64,000 nt of DNA. It comes from Acidobacteriota bacterium (GTDB lineage Bacteria; Acidobacteriota; UBA6911; RPQK01; JAJDTT01). Positions 21,480 to 30,846 of this stretch are shown one piece after another (position 1 is the stretch's first letter; each line of letters starts with the position of its first letter). The stretch is from positions 18,027-82,026 of the forward strand of contig JAPPLF010000006.1 of the NCBI GenBank assembly GCA_028874215.1, read 5' to 3'. Below the pieces are notes generated by a model. That model did not search any database. It saw only the letters and a program-made list of their open reading frames with translations, and was not told the origin of the DNA. The translations under genes were made by a program, and so were the position numbers.

Positions 21480-24044
21480 TCAGTTCAAGTAGAAGAACTC
21501 ATTGGTGTTCAGCAGAGTGAGGCAGAAGGACTGAAGGGCCCGCGCCTTGATCGCCGGGGTCGTCTCGGTCCCGGTCAGGTCATCGCGGATCTGCGCTTCC
21601 TGGACCCGAAGAAAGTCCAGCGCCGCTTCCAATTCCTCGGGGCTGGGTCCCCTGGCCAGTCCCATCCGGAAAGCGCCCCGGACCTGGTTGTCCCGTTCGT
21701 CGCCGGCCGTGCGCATCACTCTTTGCGCCAGGCGCCGCGCCTGCTCATGGGCGAAGTCTCCATTCAGAAACGTCAGGGCCTGGGGCCCGGTGGTGGAGAC
21801 CCGGCGCTGCTCGCAACTGGAGGTGGTGTCGGGTGAATCCAGCAAATCCAGTTCGGGAACGGCCAGGGAGCGCTTGACGAAGATGTAGATGCTCCGCCGG
21901 CGGTTCTGCTCCGGATCGGGGTCTCCCCAGTTGAGTCCCGGCATCGACTGTCCGGCCAGGACCGAGTCGGGAATTCGGGGAAACATGCTGGGACCGTGCA
22001 TGAAGTGATTGAGACTGCCGCTGACGGCCAGCATCGAATCCCGGACGGCTTCGGCTTCCAGGCGACGGGGCTGCCACCGCCAGAGGAGGCGATTCTGGTG
22101 ATCCGCGCCGGCGGCCTGCGGGTTCCAGTCGGACGATTGGGCGAAGGTGGAGGAGCCGACCAGCAGCCGGACCAGGTGCTTCACGCTCCAGCCGGAGTCG
22201 ATGAATTCGGAGGCCAGCCAGTCCAGCAGCCGGGGGTGGCTGGGGGTGTCCCCCGCGACGCCGAAATCGTTCTCGGTGGCCACCAGGCCGTCGCCGAAGA
22301 CCCACTGCCAGATCCGGTTCACCATGACCCGGGCCACCAGGGGATTTTCGGGGTGACTCATCCACCGGGCCAGCCAGCGCCGCCGTCCGCTGGTGTCGAC
22401 GGTCGGCTCTACGGGTCCGAGCCGGGACAAGAGGTCCGGACGGCCCAGGATGGTGGGAACCAGGGGGTGAACCTCCTCCCCGGGCGTCCCCGGGTCGCCG
22501 CGCAGCAGAATCCGGGTGGCGGCAGGGTAAGGAGTGTCTTCATACCAGACGTAGGCCCGAGGAGGTTCGGCGGGGGTCTTCGCCTTCGCCCGGGCCATCT
22601 CCCGCTCCCATCGACTCAGGTTTCCGGCCTCTTCGGTGGTGGCTTCAGCCAGGATCTCCCGATCCATGCGTTCCTCGAACTTGCGGACCAGGGACTTCTG
22701 CTCGTCGGTCCGGTCCTCTTCCCGGGTCCGGAATGCCAGGACGGTTTCGGCGTGGTGCGCCCAGCTGAGATCCCGGTCGGAGTCCCCGCCGGAGAGCAGC
22801 CGATTCAATATCTTCCGGCTCAGTTTCTTCTTCTCCGCCTGCAGGTCCTCCATCTGAATCCTCAGATTCATGGAGGCCACCCGGTACCGTTCCAGTTCTT
22901 CCGGCGTGCCCACCATCCGGTCCAGATCGACGCGGGGTTTCAGGAGATTCTTGGGACGCTTGAGCGGTTCGAAAAAGGCGAGCGAGCGATAGTAGTCCTC
23001 CTGGCTGAAGGGTTCGAACTTGTGGTCATGGCAGCGGGCGCAACGCAGGGTCAGGCCGAGAAAGGTGCTGCTGGCGGTCCCCAGAACGTCGTCCAGTTGT
23101 TCGTAGCGGTCCAGGCGTTCCTCCGCCGGTTCGTCGTCCCAGGTCCCGAGACGCAAGAATGTCGTGGCGATCTGGGTTTCGGCGTCGGTGCCGTCGATTT
23201 CGTCTCCGGCCAACTGCTCGGTGAGGAAGCGATCGTAGGGCTTGTCCCGGTTGAAGGCGTCGATGACGTAGTCGCGATAACGCCACGCGTGCGGTTTGGT
23301 GCCGTCTCGCTCGTAGCCGTTGGATTCGGCATAACGCACCACGTCAAGCCAGTGCCGGGCCCAGCGTTCACCGTACTGGGGTGCGCCCAGAAGTTCGTCC
23401 ACCAGTCGGGTGTGGGCGGGATCGCCCGGACCCAGGGTCAGCCGGTCCGACTCCTCCAAAGACGGCGGCAAGCCGGTCAGGACCAGGGTCAGCCGCCGGA
23501 TGAGGGTTCTGGAGTCCGCCAGGGCCGCGGGTTGGATGCCCTTCTCCTCCAACCGGCTCAGGATGAAGGCGTCGACGGGCGTCCGGACCCAATCCCGATT
23601 CCTGACGGACGGGACGGGAGGTTTCCGGATCGGGCGGAATGACCAATGGGACGGGAGATGCGCCGCGGCCGGTTCCAAATCGGGTTGCTCCGGAAGCGGA
23701 TCCCACGGAGCACCGGCATTGATCCAATCGGCCAGCAGCCGGACCTCCTCCGGTTCCAGCTTCTCCTCCCCCTGAGGCATGCTGTGGTCCGCGACCCGCT
23801 GGTAGAGAAGACTCCCGCCGGCATTCCCTTTCACCAGAGCCGGACCCTGGCTGCCTCCCTTTTCCATGGAGTAGACGGTCCGCAGATCCAGGTCTCCCAT
23901 CTGGAGGCTCTCGCCGTGGCATTGAAGGCAATACCGGTTCAGGAGGGGGCGGACCTGGGAGTCGAACCGGGGGGCCGGTTCGGAAGCGTGAACCAAGCCA
24001 CAGGCGGCCGCGATGACAGCCAATGCCAGTCCACGCTTGATCAT
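21480..24044 (-). CDS. DUF1549/DUF1553 protein with planctomycete-type cytochrome domain, copy B
   Basis: An exported protein of 854 residues. After a signal peptide it has an N-terminal heme site CLQCH (39-43) in a PSCyt1-like domain. DUF1549 follows, with YGERWARHWLDVVRYAES and a second heme site CARCH (335-339). DUF1553 forms the C-terminal third, with NPLVARVMVNRIWQWVFG. This domain order is standard for the family, whose role is unknown but probably involves electron transfer at the cell surface. It lies between the two DUF1501 genes in a same-strand cluster. Confidence 0.9.
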   Translation of the reverse strand: MIKRGLALAVIAAACGLVHASEPAPRFDSQVRPLLNRYCLQCHGESLQMGDLDLRTVYSMEKGGSQGPALVKGNAGGSLLYQRVADHSMPQGEEKLEPEEVRLLADWINAGAPWDPLPEQPDLEPAAAHLPSHWSFRPIRKPPVPSVRNRDWVRTPVDAFILSRLEEKGIQPAALADSRTLIRRLTLVLTGLPPSLEESDRLTLGPGDPAHTRLVDELLGAPQYGERWARHWLDVVRYAESNGYERDGTKPHAWRYRDYVIDAFNRDKPYDRFLTEQLAGDEIDGTDAETQIATTFLRLGTWDDEPAEERLDRYEQLDDVLGTASSTFLGLTLRCARCHDHKFEPFSQEDYYRSLAFFEPLKRPKNLLKPRVDLDRMVGTPEELERYRVASMNLRIQMEDLQAEKKKLSRKILNRLLSGGDSDRDLSWAHHAETVLAFRTREEDRTDEQKSLVRKFEERMDREILAEATTEEAGNLSRWEREMARAKAKTPAEPPRAYVWYEDTPYPAATRILLRGDPGTPGEEVHPLVPTILGRPDLLSRLGPVEPTVDTSGRRRWLARWMSHPENPLVARVMVNRIWQWVFGDGLVATENDFGVAGDTPSHPRLLDWLASEFIDSGWSVKHLVRLLVGSSTFAQSSDWNPQAAGADHQNRLLWRWQPRRLEAEAVRDSMLAVSGSLNHFMHGPSMFPRIPDSVLAGQSMPGLNWGDPDPEQNRRRSIYIFVKRSLAVPELDLLDSPDTTSSCEQRRVSTTGPQALTFLNGDFAHEQARRLAQRVMRTAGDERDNQVRGAFRMGLARGPSPEELEAALDFLRVQEAQIRDDLTGTETTPAIKARALQSFCLTLLNTNEFFYLN

Positions 24045-24087
24045 GACGAATTCCGCTTGAGGGAGAACCCTCCGGGCGAAAATCCCG

Positions 24088-25536
24088 CTACGCCAGGATC
24101 TTCTCGGCCACCACGCCGGCGACGTCGGTCAGGCGGAAGTCGCGTCCGGTGTAGTGAAAGGTCAGCTTCTCGTGGTCCAGCCCCAGCAGGTGAAGAACGG
24201 TGGCATGGAAATCATGGATGTGCATCCGGTCCTCCACCGCGTGGTAGCCGATGTCGTCGGTGGCGCCATAGACGAATCCGGGCTTGACTCCGCCGCCGGC
24301 CATCCAGATGGAATAGCCGTAGGGGTTGTGGTCGCGGCCGTCTCCTCCCTGGGAGACCGGGGTGCGTCCGAACTCTCCGGCCCAGATCACCAGCGTCTCC
24401 TCCAGCATGCCCCTGGACTTCAGGTCCTTGAGCAAACCGGCGATGGGCAGGTCCACTTCCCGGGCGTTCTCGGTGTGCTTCTCGTAGAGTTGGGAATGCT
24501 GATCCCACTTGTAGCTGTGGGTGCACTGGATGAAGCGCACGCCCCGCTCGGCCAGGCGCCGCGCCAGCAGGCATTGCCAGCCGAACTCGTGGGTTTCCTC
24601 CCGGTCGAGGCCGTAGAGCTTCCGGGTGGCCTCCGATTCTTTCTCGACTTCGAAGGCCTCGGGCGCCCTCATCTGCATTCGAAACGCCAGTTCGAAGGCC
24701 TGGATGCGGGCCTCCAGCTCGGCATCGTGCCGTCGAAGTTGAGCATGGCGCCGATTGATGTTCTGGAGCATGTCCAGCTCGTAGCGCTGCTGCTCCGGCG
24801 TGAAGCCGCGGTGAACCAGGTACTCGATGGGTTCTCCCCGAAAGTCCTTGACCTTGAGCCCCGAGTGACCGATGGCGGTGCCCTGGTAGGCCCCGGGCAG
24901 GAAGGCCGAACTCCAGTTCTTGGCGCCGCCGTGGGCCAACGCCGGCTTGATGGTGATGTAGCCGGGCAGGTTCTGGTTCTCCGTGCCCAGGCCGTACAGG
25001 GCCCAGGACCCGAGCGACGGGCGGGTGAAGGTGCTGGTGCCGGTGAAGGTCTGCAGCAGCGCGGCTCCATGGTCCACGCCTTCTCCCACCATGGACCGGA
25101 TCACGCAGAGGTCGTCCACGCAGGTCCGGACGTGGGGAAAGAGGTCGCTCATGGGAATGCCGCTCTGGCCGGTTCGTTTGAAGTCCCAGAGCGGTTTCAT
25201 CAGCGGTCCCGGAGGATCCTCGTCGAAGGCCAGGGGACGCTTGATGGGGAGCGGTTTCCCGTGATCCCGGTAGAGCCGGGGCTTGGGATCCAGGATGTCG
25301 ACGCTGGAGGGTCCGCCGTGCATGAACAGGAAGATGACCTGCCGGGCCCGCGGCTCGAAATGCGGCTTCCGGACGGCCAGCGGGTTGGCCTCTGCGGATG
25401 CGGCGGCGAGCCGGTCCGCCTCGGACAGGAGTCCTGCCAGTCCCAGAACTCCGAAGCCGCAGGCCGTGTCTCTCAGCATGGAGCGCCGCGTCAACAGCGG
25501 GGGCCGCTGCAAATTCTTCCATGGATTCTCGATCAT
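24088..25536 (-). CDS. DUF1501 family protein, copy A (exported)
   Basis: A protein of 482 residues related to copy B. It shares FLFMHGGPSSVDILDPKP, FIQCTHSYKWDQHSQ, WAGEFGRTP and HIHDFHATVLHLLGLDHE. The N-terminus has TRRSMLRDTACGFGVLGLAG, a twin-arginine-like signal. I chose the ATG at 25536 because a strong GAGGTGAT site lies just before it; an ATG eight codons upstream has none. It is downstream of DUF1549/DUF1553 copy A and forms the first of two tandem pairs. Confidence 0.9.
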   Translation of the reverse strand: MIENPWKNLQRPPLLTRRSMLRDTACGFGVLGLAGLLSEADRLAAASAEANPLAVRKPHFEPRARQVIFLFMHGGPSSVDILDPKPRLYRDHGKPLPIKRPLAFDEDPPGPLMKPLWDFKRTGQSGIPMSDLFPHVRTCVDDLCVIRSMVGEGVDHGAALLQTFTGTSTFTRPSLGSWALYGLGTENQNLPGYITIKPALAHGGAKNWSSAFLPGAYQGTAIGHSGLKVKDFRGEPIEYLVHRGFTPEQQRYELDMLQNINRRHAQLRRHDAELEARIQAFELAFRMQMRAPEAFEVEKESEATRKLYGLDREETHEFGWQCLLARRLAERGVRFIQCTHSYKWDQHSQLYEKHTENAREVDLPIAGLLKDLKSRGMLEETLVIWAGEFGRTPVSQGGDGRDHNPYGYSIWMAGGGVKPGFVYGATDDIGYHAVEDRMHIHDFHATVLHLLGLDHEKLTFHYTGRDFRLTDVAGVVAEKILA

Positions 25537-25647
25537 GAGATCACCTCGAGTATGGTTCAATCCCGTAGCAAGCCCGATCCTGGTTCCGGATCCGGGACTT
25601 GCGTCGCGTCGAGCGGGTCTGTCCCGATCTTGCCGCCGAATTCTGAT

Positions 25648-28446
25648 CTAGTCAACATACATGAAGTCGTTGGACGCCATCAAAATCCGGCAGAAGCTGC
25701 CCCAGGCATCCAGACCGGGCGCCTTCGCCCCTTCGAATTTCCCCGTGAAGTCACCAAGGTAGGCCAGCGCAGCTTGCCGCTCTTCCACCTCCGGTATCCG
25801 GTTCAGGGTGATGAGGTAGGCCCGGTCGATCCGCTCGGCCGGACCGGCGTCCTCCTTTTCCAGCCGGGCCGCCAGATTCCGGGCCCGGTCGGCCACGAAC
25901 TCGCTGTTCATCATGAACAGGGCCTGGGGGGCGACGTTGGTGTGCGCCCGTTTGCCCATGCTGGTGGTGGCGTCGCCGAAGTCGAACAGGTTCAGGAGCG
26001 TCGGGAGATTGGCGCGCCGGAGGGGGAGATAGACCATCCTCCTGCGGACCGTCTCCGGATTCAAACTCAGGCGGTCGTTGCTGTTCTCGGTGTCGGTGCC
26101 GAACCCGGACTGCAGGGTTCCGCCCATGGTCAGGTCCAGGGAACCGTCCATGGACAGCAGACCGTCCCGGATCTCCTCGACCTCGAGGCGCCGCCGTTCG
26201 AAGCGGGACAGAAGCTGGTTCTGCGGGTCCCGCAAATTCTTCTCCGGGGTGGTCCCGCTACCCATTCGGTAGGTGGCCGAAGTCATGATCAGACGGTGCA
26301 TCTTCTTGATGGACCAACCCTCTTGGACGAAGCGGCGAGCCAGGTAGTCCAGCAGTTGAGGATGGGTCGGAGGAGTGCCCAATTTCCCGAAGTTATTGGG
26401 TGTTCGCACCAGTCCCTGTCCGAAGTGCCATTGCCAGATGCGATTGACCATCACCCGGGCCGTCAGTGGATGGTCCGGACCGGTCAACCAGCGGGCCAGC
26501 TCCATGCGGCCGCTGCCCTTGGAAATCGGATCCTGGTCCGCCCCCGCCAGAATCTGGGGGAAGCGCTTGGGCGCTTCCTCGCCCAGGTTGTTGTAGTCCC
26601 CCCGGACGAAGACCCGTTGCCGGACCGGATCTCCGTCCTCCACGGCGCAGGCCATGGCCGGCTCGGAAGGCAAGGTCTCTTCCAAGTGCTTCAGTTCCTG
26701 TCGGTAGAGTTCCAGACGCCGGTTGGATTCTTGGGAAAAGACCTTTTCCTGGGCCTTCTCCCCCAGGAAGAACGGTCCTTTGCCGGCGAAGTAGACTTCG
26801 TGGAAAAAGCGGTCCTCCCCCGGCTCGAATTTGGGCCTTGGCGGCGGAGGCATGTTCATTTCCTTGAGCATGCGGCGGACCCGCTCCCGCCACTTCCGGA
26901 GGGTTTCGTTCCATTCCTCCAGGCGCTCGTGGAACCGTTTCTGGTAAGCGGCCGCCGTCTGCGACCGGTTCGCATCGGAAGCCTGGCGCCACTCGTCCAT
27001 ATGAGGTCTTCGGACCTCGCGCGGCCGGAGGTAATCGATCCACTTCCGCAATATGGGAGCCTGCAAATCGTGGTCCGCCGCCAGCGCTTCGGCCTGCTCG
27101 TCTCCGCCGGCATTGCCGGCAACCAGCATGTAGTCGGCCAACCGGGGACTCAGCTTGGACACGTAGGCTTGTAGTTCCCGGTCCACGACGTCTTCGATCT
27201 CGAACTTCTTGTTGCCGATCGACTCCTTGTGGTCCTTGTACGCCTGGTACTCGTGCGCAGGGACCAGCGGCGTGAACAGGAGCTTGGAAACGGTCCTTCC
27301 CATGGCCGTAAAGCTGCGGGTGCTGGCGAACATGCCGAGCAGGGAGTAGTAGTCCTTGGTGGGAATGGGATCGAATTTGTGGTCGTGGCAGCGGGCGCAG
27401 GTCACGGTGAGCCCCAGGAAACCCTTGGAGACCACGTCCAACTGCTCGTCCCAGACGTCGTAGAGCATCCGCTGCTTGTCCTGCTGCGCCAGCGCCTTGG
27501 GGCCCAAGGCCAGGAATCCGGTGGCGACGATCCCGCGGCGCCGCTTCTCGACGGGCGCGCCGGCGTGGAGCAGGTCGCCGGCCAACTGCTCCGTGATGAA
27601 TTCGTCGTAGGGCAGGTCGTCGTTGAACGCCTGAACCACGTAGTCGCGGTAACGCCACGCGTAGGGGTAGCGGTGATCCTCGTCGTTGCCGGTGGAGTCG
27701 GCGTACCGGGCCACGTCGAGCCAATGCCGCCCCCAGCGTTCGCCGTACCGGGGAGAAGCCAGCATCCGGTCCACCATCTTCTCGAAAGCGCGGGGCGATT
27801 CGTCACTCAGAAAATCGGCGATTTGTTTCTCATTGGGAGGCAGCCCGGTGAGGTCGTAGCTGGCTCTCCTCAACAGTGCGAGCCGGGAAGCCGGAGCGGA
27901 CGGACGCAGGTTCGCCGCCTCCAGCCGGGCCAGCACGAAACGATCCAGCGGGGACCGGACCCAGTCCACATCGTTCACCTGGGGAGGTTTTGGATCCTCG
28001 ATCCTCTGAAAAGCCCAGAAGTTCCGCTCGGCCGCCGTGAATCGGCCGCCCCCTTCGGCTCCAACCGGCGGTCTGTCCGCAACGGGGGCTCCCGGCCAGT
28101 GAGCTCCGGTCCTGACCCAGTCCGCCAGGGCGGCGATCTCATCCTGGGGCAGCATCCCGCCGGGAGGCATCTTGATTCGCTCCTGGTACCGGATGACTTC
28201 CAGGATCCGGCTTTCGGACGGCGCCTCGCTGGAAACCACGGGGCCGTTCTGGCCGCCCTTCGCGAATCCCTCGGCGCTGGACAGATCCAGTCCGCCGGTC
28301 TTGAGGCCGGAGTTGTGGCAGGCTTGACACTTGTTGGCCAGAACCGGACGGACCCGCTTCTCGAAGTACTCCGCCGCCGCATCCTGACCCGGCAGAGTAG
28401 ATGTGGAAACCGTGAAACCAAGAAGAAGAAACAGAAATGCACGCAT
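25648..28446 (-). CDS. DUF1549/DUF1553 protein with planctomycete-type cytochrome domain, copy A
   Basis: An exported protein of 932 residues. The signal peptide (MRAFLFLLLGFTVSTSTLPG) is followed by CQACH (40-44) in the PSCyt1-like domain. DUF1549 follows with YGERWGRHWLDVARYADS and CARCH (350-354), then DUF1553 with HPLTARVMVNRIWQWHFG. A ~100-residue charged and proline-rich insert between the domains makes it longer than copy B. The start at 28446 puts the signal peptide first; a second in-frame ATG at 28470 is possible, and neither has a strong ribosome site. It is first in the four-gene minus-strand cluster and divergent from the next oxidoreductase. Confidence 0.9.
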   Translation of the reverse strand: MRAFLFLLLGFTVSTSTLPGQDAAAEYFEKRVRPVLANKCQACHNSGLKTGGLDLSSAEGFAKGGQNGPVVSSEAPSESRILEVIRYQERIKMPPGGMLPQDEIAALADWVRTGAHWPGAPVADRPPVGAEGGGRFTAAERNFWAFQRIEDPKPPQVNDVDWVRSPLDRFVLARLEAANLRPSAPASRLALLRRASYDLTGLPPNEKQIADFLSDESPRAFEKMVDRMLASPRYGERWGRHWLDVARYADSTGNDEDHRYPYAWRYRDYVVQAFNDDLPYDEFITEQLAGDLLHAGAPVEKRRRGIVATGFLALGPKALAQQDKQRMLYDVWDEQLDVVSKGFLGLTVTCARCHDHKFDPIPTKDYYSLLGMFASTRSFTAMGRTVSKLLFTPLVPAHEYQAYKDHKESIGNKKFEIEDVVDRELQAYVSKLSPRLADYMLVAGNAGGDEQAEALAADHDLQAPILRKWIDYLRPREVRRPHMDEWRQASDANRSQTAAAYQKRFHERLEEWNETLRKWRERVRRMLKEMNMPPPPRPKFEPGEDRFFHEVYFAGKGPFFLGEKAQEKVFSQESNRRLELYRQELKHLEETLPSEPAMACAVEDGDPVRQRVFVRGDYNNLGEEAPKRFPQILAGADQDPISKGSGRMELARWLTGPDHPLTARVMVNRIWQWHFGQGLVRTPNNFGKLGTPPTHPQLLDYLARRFVQEGWSIKKMHRLIMTSATYRMGSGTTPEKNLRDPQNQLLSRFERRRLEVEEIRDGLLSMDGSLDLTMGGTLQSGFGTDTENSNDRLSLNPETVRRRMVYLPLRRANLPTLLNLFDFGDATTSMGKRAHTNVAPQALFMMNSEFVADRARNLAARLEKEDAGPAERIDRAYLITLNRIPEVEERQAALAYLGDFTGKFEGAKAPGLDAWGSFCRILMASNDFMYVD

Positions 28447-28526
28447 GACAGTTGGCGGAAAGTATACCAAAAGCCGTAGGTTCCGTTGCTCCCGAAAATG
28501 CCGCAGGTTGGTAGACTCAGGCGTCG

Positions 28527-29585
28527 ATGAGGCGTGATCTCGGAATTGGAATCACCGGCTCGGGATTCATGGGACGGACTCATGCCGAGGCGGTGAGCGC
28601 CGTGCCCGGGTTCAGGCTGGTTGCGGTGACCAGCGGCGGCCGTGCGCAAGGTCTGGCCGAACGGTTCGGAGCCGATCTGGAGCCGGATGTGCAACGCCTG
28701 GTTCGGCGTGCCGACGTGGACGCCGTCATTGTCACGACTCCCCACCATGTCCACGTCCATGACGCCGTGGCCTGCATCTCCGCGGGAAAGCACGTGCTGG
28801 TGGAGAAACCCCTGGCCACCACCGTGTCCGACTGCGACCGCATGATCGCTGCGGCGCGACGGCGTTCCGTGACCTTGGCCGTGGGCTACCATCAACGGTT
28901 TCGCAGGAACAACGTGGAGGCCCGGAGGCTGATTCGGGAGGGGGCCATCGGCCGGATCCTGACCGTCCAGGCGACCATGTTGACCGAGGCCTCTCTCCGG
29001 GACGGCGGAGGATGGGAATGGTGGGACGATCCTGCCAGCCTGGGCCACGTGCTGAACTCGGCGCCGCACGGCATCGACCTGCTCCGCTGGTGCATGGGGA
29101 CGGAAGTCGCCGCCGTGAGCGCCCTTTCCCGCGGTTTTCTGACCCGGGCCCCGGTGGAGAACACGACGCTGGCGCTGCTCGGTTTCCACAACGGCGCCCT
29201 GCTCAGCCTCTACTCCACCAACCTGATGCCGGACCCGGGATTTCCCGGAGAATCCTTTCGCCTCAGGATCATGGGCTCGGAGGGACTGATGGACCTGGAT
29301 CCCTTCGGGGACCTGAAACTGGCGGCCGGCGGAACCTGGCGCACCGTCTCCACCCAGCCCGCGGCCCGGTTCATTGCCGCCGAGGTGCCCCTCAGCCCGG
29401 CGCGCCTCAGAGCGTACGAGCGCCAACTCCGGGCCTTTGGCGACGCCATCGAAGGCAGGTCCAGCCGGATCGGATCGGGTCGGGACGGGCGCGCCGGCGT
29501 GGCGGCCGTCACCGCCATGTTGGAGGCGTCACGAGCCGGGACCGTGATCCACCTTCCGGACCGCAGCGCCGGCAGCAAATCCTGA
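28527..29585 (+). CDS. Gfo/Idh/MocA family oxidoreductase
   Basis: A cytoplasmic NAD(P)-dependent sugar or polyol dehydrogenase-like protein of 352 residues. The dinucleotide loop GITGSGFMGRTHA is close to canonical, and VLVEKPLATT is the EKP motif. The C-terminal domain has a possible catalytic histidine in SAPHGIDLLRW. There is no signal peptide, unlike the relative at 16.2 kb. It is divergent from the DUF1549/DUF1553 gene and 69 bp ahead of xth. The substrate is not predictable. Confidence 0.88.
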   Translation: MRRDLGIGITGSGFMGRTHAEAVSAVPGFRLVAVTSGGRAQGLAERFGADLEPDVQRLVRRADVDAVIVTTPHHVHVHDAVACISAGKHVLVEKPLATTVSDCDRMIAAARRRSVTLAVGYHQRFRRNNVEARRLIREGAIGRILTVQATMLTEASLRDGGGWEWWDDPASLGHVLNSAPHGIDLLRWCMGTEVAAVSALSRGFLTRAPVENTTLALLGFHNGALLSLYSTNLMPDPGFPGESFRLRIMGSEGLMDLDPFGDLKLAAGGTWRTVSTQPAARFIAAEVPLSPARLRAYERQLRAFGDAIEGRSSRIGSGRDGRAGVAAVTAMLEASRAGTVIHLPDRSAGSKS

Positions 29586-29654
29586 CCTCCATTCCTGATT
29601 CCGGGTTCGGCATTCCCACCGGTTGCGGTATACACTGGCCGCCGGGCTGCAGGC

Positions 29655-30659
29655 ATGAGGATCGCCACCTGGAACATCAACGGGCTTCGGGCCCGACTCG
29701 ACTACGTTTTTCACTGGCTCGATTCCCGCCGTCCCGACCTCGTGGGACTGCAGGAGTTGAAGATGCACGAGGACCTCTTCCCTCATGCCGAGTTCCGGGC
29801 GCGGGGCTACCGGGCGGCGGTCCATGCGTCCAAGGCCTGGAACGGCGTGTCCATCCTGAGCCGGGAACCAGCCACCATTCTTCAGTCGGGGCTGCCGGGG
29901 CAGGAGCACCTGGGCACCCGCCTGGTGAGTGCCCGCGTGACCGGCGTGACCTTCATCACCGTCTACTGTCCAAACGGAAAGCACGTGGGGCACGACGACT
30001 TCCCCAGAAAACTCTTCTGGTTCGATGCGCTCCTGTCCTACCTGGAGGAGCGGCACCAGGTTTCCGAGTCCCTGGTCCTGTGCGGCGACTTCAACATCTG
30101 TCCCACTCCGCTGGACACCTGGAACGAAGAGGAGCTCGGAGGGAAGATCTTCCACACCGACGAGGAAAGAACCCGGTTCCGGCGATTGCTGGACTGGGGA
30201 CTGGTGGATCTTTACCGGGAGCGCTTCCCGCAGGAACGGAAATTCTCCTGGTGGGATTACCGGTACGGAGCCTTCCACCGGAACCGGGGGCTCCGAATCG
30301 ATTTCCTCCTGTCGACCCCGGCGCTGGCCAAACGGCTGCGACGGGTTGAGATCGACCGCGACTACCGGAAGAAGAAAGAGGGCATGACCGCCTCGGACCA
30401 TTGCCCGGTCGTCGCCGACCTTGGAGCGGCGGTTTCCTTGCCGCCGATTCTTTGGGCATCGGCGAACGAGGGGAACCGGGCGATTAGGAAATCGCCCTTC
30501 CGAACAGGGGAGCGGCGGTTTCCCAGCCGCCGATTCTTTGGGCATCGGCGAACGAGGGGAACCGGGCGATTAGGAAATCGCCCTTCCGAACAGGGGAGCG
30601 GCGGTTTCCCAACCGCCGATTCTTTGGGCATCGGCGAACGAAGGGGGCCGGGCGATTAG
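29655..30659 (+). CDS. xth: Exodeoxyribonuclease III with repeat-derived C-terminal tail
   Basis: A DNA repair nuclease of the ExoIII/AP endonuclease family. MRIATWNINGLRARLDY, LQELKMHED (metal-binding glutamate), the DFNICPTPLD pair and the final SDHCPVVADLG are all intact, so the catalytic domain is complete by about residue 258. The usual length is near 255, but the frame runs on for about 75 more residues to a TAG at 30657. That tail is entirely encoded by the 86-bp repeat array and has low-complexity, Arg/Gly-rich content. I infer that the native stop was lost where the array begins. Whether the tail is stable in the cell is unknown. Confidence 0.85.
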   Translation: MRIATWNINGLRARLDYVFHWLDSRRPDLVGLQELKMHEDLFPHAEFRARGYRAAVHASKAWNGVSILSREPATILQSGLPGQEHLGTRLVSARVTGVTFITVYCPNGKHVGHDDFPRKLFWFDALLSYLEERHQVSESLVLCGDFNICPTPLDTWNEEELGGKIFHTDEERTRFRRLLDWGLVDLYRERFPQERKFSWWDYRYGAFHRNRGLRIDFLLSTPALAKRLRRVEIDRDYRKKKEGMTASDHCPVVADLGAAVSLPPILWASANEGNRAIRKSPFRTGERRFPSRRFFGHRRTRGTGRLGNRPSEQGSGGFPTADSLGIGERRGPGD

Positions 30660-30846
30660 GAAATCGCCCTTCCGAACAGGGGAGCGGCGGTTTCCCAGCC
30701 GCCGATTCTTCGGGCATCGGCGAACGAGGGGGACCGGGCGATTAGGAAATCGCCCTTCCGAACACCGGAGCGGCGGTTTCCCAACCGCCGATTCTTCGGG
30801 CGTCGGCGAACGAGGGGAACCGGGCGACTGGAAATCGCCCTTCCTC
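30423..30846. repeat. Array of five 86-bp units, each a pair of inverted REP-like palindromes
   Basis: Units begin with GGAGCGGCGG at 30423, 30509, 30595, 30681 and 30767, an exact 86-base period. The last unit is one base short in its second hairpin. Each unit holds hairpin 1 (CGGCGGTT / AACCGCCG, loop TCCC) and hairpin 2 (GGGCGATT / AATCGCCC, loop AGGA). Read on the opposite strand, hairpin 2 has the same layout as hairpin 1: a GGAR head, a stem, then TTTCCYAR. A third arm, ATCGGCG, can pair with the CGCCGAT part of hairpin 1. The array lies between xth and the phosphotriesterase-family gene and overlaps the 3' end of xth. Confidence 0.92.

Noticed and set aside
24154..27174. A 1006-codon plus-strand open frame opposite the DUF1501 and DUF1549/DUF1553 genes
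   Set aside because: The minus strand encodes well-conserved domains with CxxCH sites here; the plus translation is repetitive in Gly, Arg, Gln and His and spans several unrelated genes.
30423..30846. CRISPR array
   Set aside because: There are no unique spacers; the whole 86-bp unit is repeated, and each unit consists of two palindromes.
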